From NCBI GenBank assembly GCA_905479495.1, contig CAJQMR010000005.1, forward strand, positions 396,127 through 460,126: 64,000 nt of DNA, read 5' to 3'. Below, piece by piece: positions 60,457 to 64,000 of the stretch. Numbering within the stretch: position 1 is the stretch's first letter; every line of letters begins with the position of its first letter. This DNA is from an uncultured Anaerolineae bacterium (GTDB lineage Bacteria > Chloroflexota > Anaerolineae > Promineifilales > Promineifilaceae). The notes under the pieces are model-generated. The model made no database searches. It saw only the letters and a list, made by a program, of their open reading frames with translations, and was not told where the DNA came from. The position numbers and the translations under genes were made by a program.

Positions 60457-61870
60457 TAATCCCCTGCCGCCGCAAATTGCGAATGTTCACCACCATAATC
60501 GGCACCACCACTACCAGCAAAATCACCGCCAACGAGCTGGCCCGGCCAAAATTACGGAAGTTGAACATCTCCACAAACATGCGATTGGCAATCACTTCCG
60601 TGTCGAATTTGCCGCTGGTCATCACGTACACAATGTCGAACACTTTAAGAATGGCGATGAAAATGGTCGTCGAGACAGTGATAATCGACCCCTGGATCAT
60701 GGGGATGATGACGCGGAAGAAAAGCTGCAACTCTGTTGCGCCGTCCATGCGGGCTGCTTCCAGCACCTCACCCGGCACCCCTTTCAGCGCAGCGGAAAGC
60801 ACCACCATGGCAAAGCCCGTTTGCAGCCAGATCATGATGACGATGAGCGCATAGGTGTTGAAGCTGGTTTCTATCAACCAGGGAATCGGCTCAATCCCGA
60901 AGCTGGTCACCAGGGCGTTGAGCAGCCCAATTTGGGCACGATTGCCCGGCTGCCAGGCATAGACAAACTTCCAGATGACGCTGGCCCCCACAAAGGAGAT
61001 AGCCAAGGGCAAAAAGATAAACGATTTAGCCAGTGCTTCCCGCTTCACCCGATCCACCAATGAAGCAAAAACCAATCCAATGATTACGCTGCCGCCCGTA
61101 CCAATGATGAGCCAGAGCAGGTTGTTGCGAAAGGCGATCTGCATGTCTGAGCTGGTGAAGGCAAACTGGTAATTTTGCAGACCCAGCGCGGTCAGGCTAA
61201 ACACGCGCATTTCCGATTCTGTGTCCGGATCGGTGATGGTTTTGGGGCGGATGAGTAACCAGACGGGCTTTTCGTTGGCGGTGACGCTGGCCAGTTCAAA
61301 CTGGTCGGTGTTGATCAGATAGTGGTTAAAGGTGAGATTTTCGGCCTCGGCCACCAGATCGGCAGCGATGCTGTCTGAGGCCCAATATTGCTCGGGTACC
61401 AGCTCCGGCACGTTGAGAATGTCTTCAGAGATGCTGGTGTAGAGGGTGTTGAAGGCGGGGTAGATGAGGTAGGTGGCCAGCAGTAAAATGGCGGGACCGA
61501 CGAAGATAAACGGCCGTATCCGCTCCCTAAACCCAAACGGCAAGCGCGCAATCAAATCATTGGCCACCCAAAAGAGCAGCCACACCCCGCCGATGCCCAC
61601 CAGCAGGGCAACGGCCGTAATCATCAATTTGCCTGTCAGCGGATTCAGACCGCTTTCTTGCAGCCGAACCAGCGCCGATTCCAGCCCCAGACGGGCGTAC
61701 AGGTTCAGCAAAAGCTGCTCCGGCGCTTCGCGATCCTTCATAAAGGCCACACTCCAGCGCAGGATGAAGAATACGGCCGTAGCCACCCCCACCGACAGCG
61801 CCGTTCGGGCCAAACCCGACAGCCCCTTTTCCCCCGTTGCTTGCGGCGACGAAACCATTTGCCCAGCCAT
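60449..61870 (-). CDS. Carbohydrate ABC permease (MalF/AglF-type, with long N-terminal region)
   Basis: A 473-residue permease, longer than the usual about 300. The first about 110 residues contain two or three extra helices (TALSVGVATAVFFILRW and ITAVALLVGIGGVWLLFWV). Then come the normal core, an extracytoplasmic insertion of about 90 residues (TSISEDILNVPELVPEQYW onward), and the EAA loop VPGEVLEAARMDGATELQLFFRVIIPM (motif LEAARMDGATELQLFFRVI). It forms the channel with the MalG-type partner. The large insertion is typical of MalF-like proteins that contact the binding protein. Confidence 0.9.
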   Translation of the reverse strand: MAGQMVSSPQATGEKGLSGLARTALSVGVATAVFFILRWSVAFMKDREAPEQLLLNLYARLGLESALVRLQESGLNPLTGKLMITAVALLVGIGGVWLLFWVANDLIARLPFGFRERIRPFIFVGPAILLLATYLIYPAFNTLYTSISEDILNVPELVPEQYWASDSIAADLVAEAENLTFNHYLINTDQFELASVTANEKPVWLLIRPKTITDPDTESEMRVFSLTALGLQNYQFAFTSSDMQIAFRNNLLWLIIGTGGSVIIGLVFASLVDRVKREALAKSFIFLPLAISFVGASVIWKFVYAWQPGNRAQIGLLNALVTSFGIEPIPWLIETSFNTYALIVIMIWLQTGFAMVVLSAALKGVPGEVLEAARMDGATELQLFFRVIIPMIQGSIITVSTTIFIAILKVFDIVYVMTSGKFDTEVIANRMFVEMFNFRNFGRASSLAVILLVVVVPIMVVNIRNLRRQGINR

Positions 61871-61888
61871 GCGATTTCCCTCATGAAA

Positions 61889-61962
61889 AGGTAATTGGGT
61901 AATTGAGTAATCGGTAATTTGTAATTACCCAGTTACCCAGTTACCCAATTACTCAATTACAG
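61889..61962. repeat. TAATTGGGTAATT-family repeat
   Basis: GGTAATTGGGTAATTGAGTA, then TTGTAATTACCCAGTTACCC and AGTTACCCAATTACTC in inverted sense. Lies between the binding-protein stop and the permease start. Confidence 0.65.
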
Positions 61963-61963
61963 T

Positions 61964-64000
61964 TTAGTTACTTGGCCAGCTGTCTTCGATTTGCTGCAAG
62001 ACAGTTTCCGTGTCGGCACCTGCGGTGCTTACCCAGTCCACCATGCCGCTCCAGAAGGTACCTGCGCCCACTTCGGCGGGCATCAGGTCAGATGCGTCAA
62101 AGCGGAGCGTGGTGGCGCCCTGCAAGATTTCGGCCTGGGCCTGGTCTACGTAGTTGCCGTACCAGTCGGCGGGCACGCTGCGGTTGGGGGAGATGAAGCC
62201 GCCAGCTTCCACCCAGCCTTTGGCGGCGTCGGCCGTAGCCAGATATTCGATGACGGCCAGCACTTCAGGCCGGTCGCTGAAGGCGGCAAACACATCACCA
62301 CCACCGAGGACGGGACGGCCGTATGCCTCATCAATGGGCGGCAGGTAGAAGAACGAACTGTCTTCGCCAGCCACTTTGCCTTCCGGCCAGAAGTCAGGGA
62401 TCCAGCCAGCTTGCCGGTGCATCCAGCATTGCGGGCCAGCTTCGTCAAACATCGGCGTTTGCGTGTCGCCTACCCAGATGGTCAATATACCAGTGGTACC
62501 GCCGTAAACGTAATCTTCGTTGAACCAGATATCGCCCACGATGTTGGCCGCATTCACGACGGCCGGATCGTTAAAGGGAATCTCGTGGTTCACCCATTGG
62601 TCGTAGGTTTCTGGCGGGGCGGTGCGCAGCAAAACGTCCTCGATCCAGTCGGTAGCTACCCAGCCGGTGTTGCCGCCGTGCTCCATGCTGATGCACCAGG
62701 GCGTGCCGCCATCGGCCACAATTTGGTCGCTGAGGGTAATCATCTCATCCCAGGTTTGCGGGATTTCGTAGCCAGCCTCTTCAAATGCCTGCACCGGGTA
62801 CCAGACAATGCTCTTGGTGCTGGCGCGGAAGAACACGCCAGACAGCTGCCCATCGACCGTGCCCAGATTGATCCAGGCGTCGCTGTAATCTGCGGCGAGT
62901 TGGTCGGTGTTGATATTGGCACCCAAGTCAACCACCGCGCCTTCGCGCACGAACTCGGCCAGCAGGCCCGGCTGCGGGAAGCCAGCGATGTCGGGAGCGT
63001 CGCCGCCCTCTACGCGCACGGTGATCAGCGTTTCAAACTCGGACGAACCTTCGTACTGAATGTCGATGCCGGTGCGCTCTTCAAAGTCGGCCAGGGTGTT
63101 GACGAAGCTTTCGCCCTCGCCCTCGGTCCATTTGCCAAAGATGGTGACGGTTGTGCCGTCGTACTCGCCTGCTTCAGCCGCCGCCAGATGTTCGTAGCCG
63201 CCCGTTTCTTCAGCGGCAGCTTCTTCCTCAGCATCGCCCGTGCCGCCCAAACCGGTCTCGGTATCGGGCCAGCTGGCATCAATTTGGGCAAAGACCTCAT
63301 CGGTGTTCGTGCCGCCCGCGCTCACCCAATCCACCATGCCGCTCCAGAAGGTGCCTGCGCCCACTTCGGCGGGCATCAGGTCGGAGGCGTCAAAGCGGAG
63401 CGTGGTGGCGTTTTGCAGGATTTCGGCCTGGGCCTGGTCCACGTAGCTGCCGTACCAGTCGGCGGGCACGCTGCGGTTGGGGGAGATGAAGCCACCCGCT
63501 TTCACCCAGGTTTCGGCCCCTTCGGGCAGGGAGAGGTATTCCATGAGCGCGGCCGTTTCTGGCCGGGTATTAAACGCTGAGAACACATCACCACCACCGA
63601 GGACGGGACGGCCGTATGCTTCATCAATGGGTGGCAGGTAGAAGAACGAGCTGTCTACACCGGGTTCCGTGCCTTCGGGCCAGAAATCGGGAATCCAGCC
63701 TGCCTGCCGGTGCATCCAGCACTGTGGGCCAGCGTCGTCAAACATTGGCGTTTGCGTGTCGCCTACCCAGATGGTCAATATACCAGTGGTACCGCCGTAG
63801 ACGTAATCTTCGTTAAACCAGATATCGCCCACGATGTTGGCCGCATTGACGACGGCCGGATCGTCAAAGGGAATCTCGTGGTTCACCCATTGGTCGTAGG
63901 TTTCTGGCGGGGCGGTGCGCAGCAAAACGTCCTCGATCCAGTCGGTGGCCACCCAGCCGGTGTTGCCGCCGTGCTCCATGCTGACGCACCAGGGCGTGCC
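61964..64000 (-). CDS. Doubled carbohydrate-binding protein (partial, 5' end outside window)
   Basis: The frame is open to the window edge and continues past it; no true start is visible (679 codons present). It encodes at least one and a half copies of a MalE/AglE-type binding domain. The second copy begins near ATVTIF-like sequence YDGTTVTIFGKWTEGEGESF. A repeat of 1293 bp (431 residues) is seen: MEHGGNTGWVATDWIED starts at 63979 and again at 62686. The copies are over 90% identical by eye. An Ala/Glu-rich linker (AEEEAAAEETGGYEHLAA) joins the domains. The gene feeds the MalF/MalG permeases downstream; the sugar is probably an amino-sugar oligomer. Confidence 0.85.
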   Translation of the reverse strand, partial: GTPWCVSMEHGGNTGWVATDWIEDVLLRTAPPETYDQWVNHEIPFDDPAVVNAANIVGDIWFNEDYVYGGTTGILTIWVGDTQTPMFDDAGPQCWMHRQAGWIPDFWPEGTEPGVDSSFFYLPPIDEAYGRPVLGGGDVFSAFNTRPETAALMEYLSLPEGAETWVKAGGFISPNRSVPADWYGSYVDQAQAEILQNATTLRFDASDLMPAEVGAGTFWSGMVDWVSAGGTNTDEVFAQIDASWPDTETGLGGTGDAEEEAAAEETGGYEHLAAAEAGEYDGTTVTIFGKWTEGEGESFVNTLADFEERTGIDIQYEGSSEFETLITVRVEGGDAPDIAGFPQPGLLAEFVREGAVVDLGANINTDQLAADYSDAWINLGTVDGQLSGVFFRASTKSIVWYPVQAFEEAGYEIPQTWDEMITLSDQIVADGGTPWCISMEHGGNTGWVATDWIEDVLLRTAPPETYDQWVNHEIPFNDPAVVNAANIVGDIWFNEDYVYGGTTGILTIWVGDTQTPMFDEAGPQCWMHRQAGWIPDFWPEGKVAGEDSSFFYLPPIDEAYGRPVLGGGDVFAAFSDRPEVLAVIEYLATADAAKGWVEAGGFISPNRSVPADWYGNYVDQAQAEILQGATTLRFDASDLMPAEVGAGTFWSGMVDWVSTAGADTETVLQQIEDSWPSN

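Noticed and set aside
61991..63580. 529-residue open frame on the plus strand
   Set aside because: Antisense to the doubled binding protein; its internal repeat simply mirrors the duplication in the real gene.
1..64000. tRNA or rRNA genes
   Set aside because: I scanned for the T-loop pattern GGTTCGAATCC and for rRNA-like conserved blocks and recognised none; a computational scan could still find one.

Overview
The window looks like a chromosomal segment of a Chloroflexota bacterium, most likely Anaerolineae-like. This is an inference from gene style: AglEFG/NagZ/NagA sugar loci, polyphosphate glucokinase, VWA/GATase-like membrane protein, FtsX-type exporters. No rRNA or tRNA gene was seen to confirm it. 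The most pervasive feature is not a gene. The 8-bp palindrome ACGGCCGT occurs about 85 times by my eye count, roughly once per 750 bp, in coding DNA on both strands and between genes. About one copy would be expected by chance.

Layout. 1-6.3 kb: a partial VWA protein, a multi-pass sensor kinase without its phospho-acceptor His, a MntA/HepT-type nucleotidyltransferase-HEPN pair, and an AlbA_2/Schlafen-like regulator. 6.35-10.1 kb: an integron-like cassette array. Three minus-strand genes are separated by three attC-like imperfect palindromes, followed by an array of TTATGCCG/CGGCATAA inverted repeats. ACGGCCGT is absent here. 10.1-20.7 kb: polyphosphate glucokinase (with a duplicated 3' remnant nearby), patatin-like lipase, enoyl-CoA hydratase, an AhpD-like protein whose CxxC motif is read through an in-frame TGA (candidate selenoprotein), asparaginase, a MacAB-like ABC exporter and a YchJ protein. 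20.8-32 kb: a PadR operon, a 3-methyladenine glycosylase, then a sugar-responsive locus: YesN/YesM two-component system, a binding protein placed as its likely sensor, and a YtfQRT-YjfF-like sugar importer.

32-48 kb is the most unusual part, all on the minus strand. An ECF sigma factor overlaps its anti-sigma factor, whose outer portion is two fused family-1 solute-binding domains. Downstream follow an FtsX-like permease, a GxxExxY protein, a membrane-fusion lipoprotein, an ABC ATPase fused to an AbrB-like domain, two large lipoproteins that are each also a doubled solute-binding protein, and a second ABC ATPase. I see no MalF/MalG permease there. Doubled binding domains on both the sensor and the lipoproteins suggest one signalling and transport (or export) system. 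The sigma gene and the permease gene carry matching upstream elements.

48-64 kb: a secreted protein, a three-gene operon (cytoplasmic trypsin-like protease with zinc ribbons, YbjN-like protein, TPR protein), UvrA, a GlsB-like membrane protein, and an amino-sugar locus: SIS-domain deaminase/isomerase, NagA, NagZ-type GH3, MalG- and MalF-type permeases, and another doubled solute-binding protein running off the window. Many intergenic gaps hold short palindromic repeat families (ACACAGAT, TAATTGGGTAATT, GATAAGTAAAAAGT and others).
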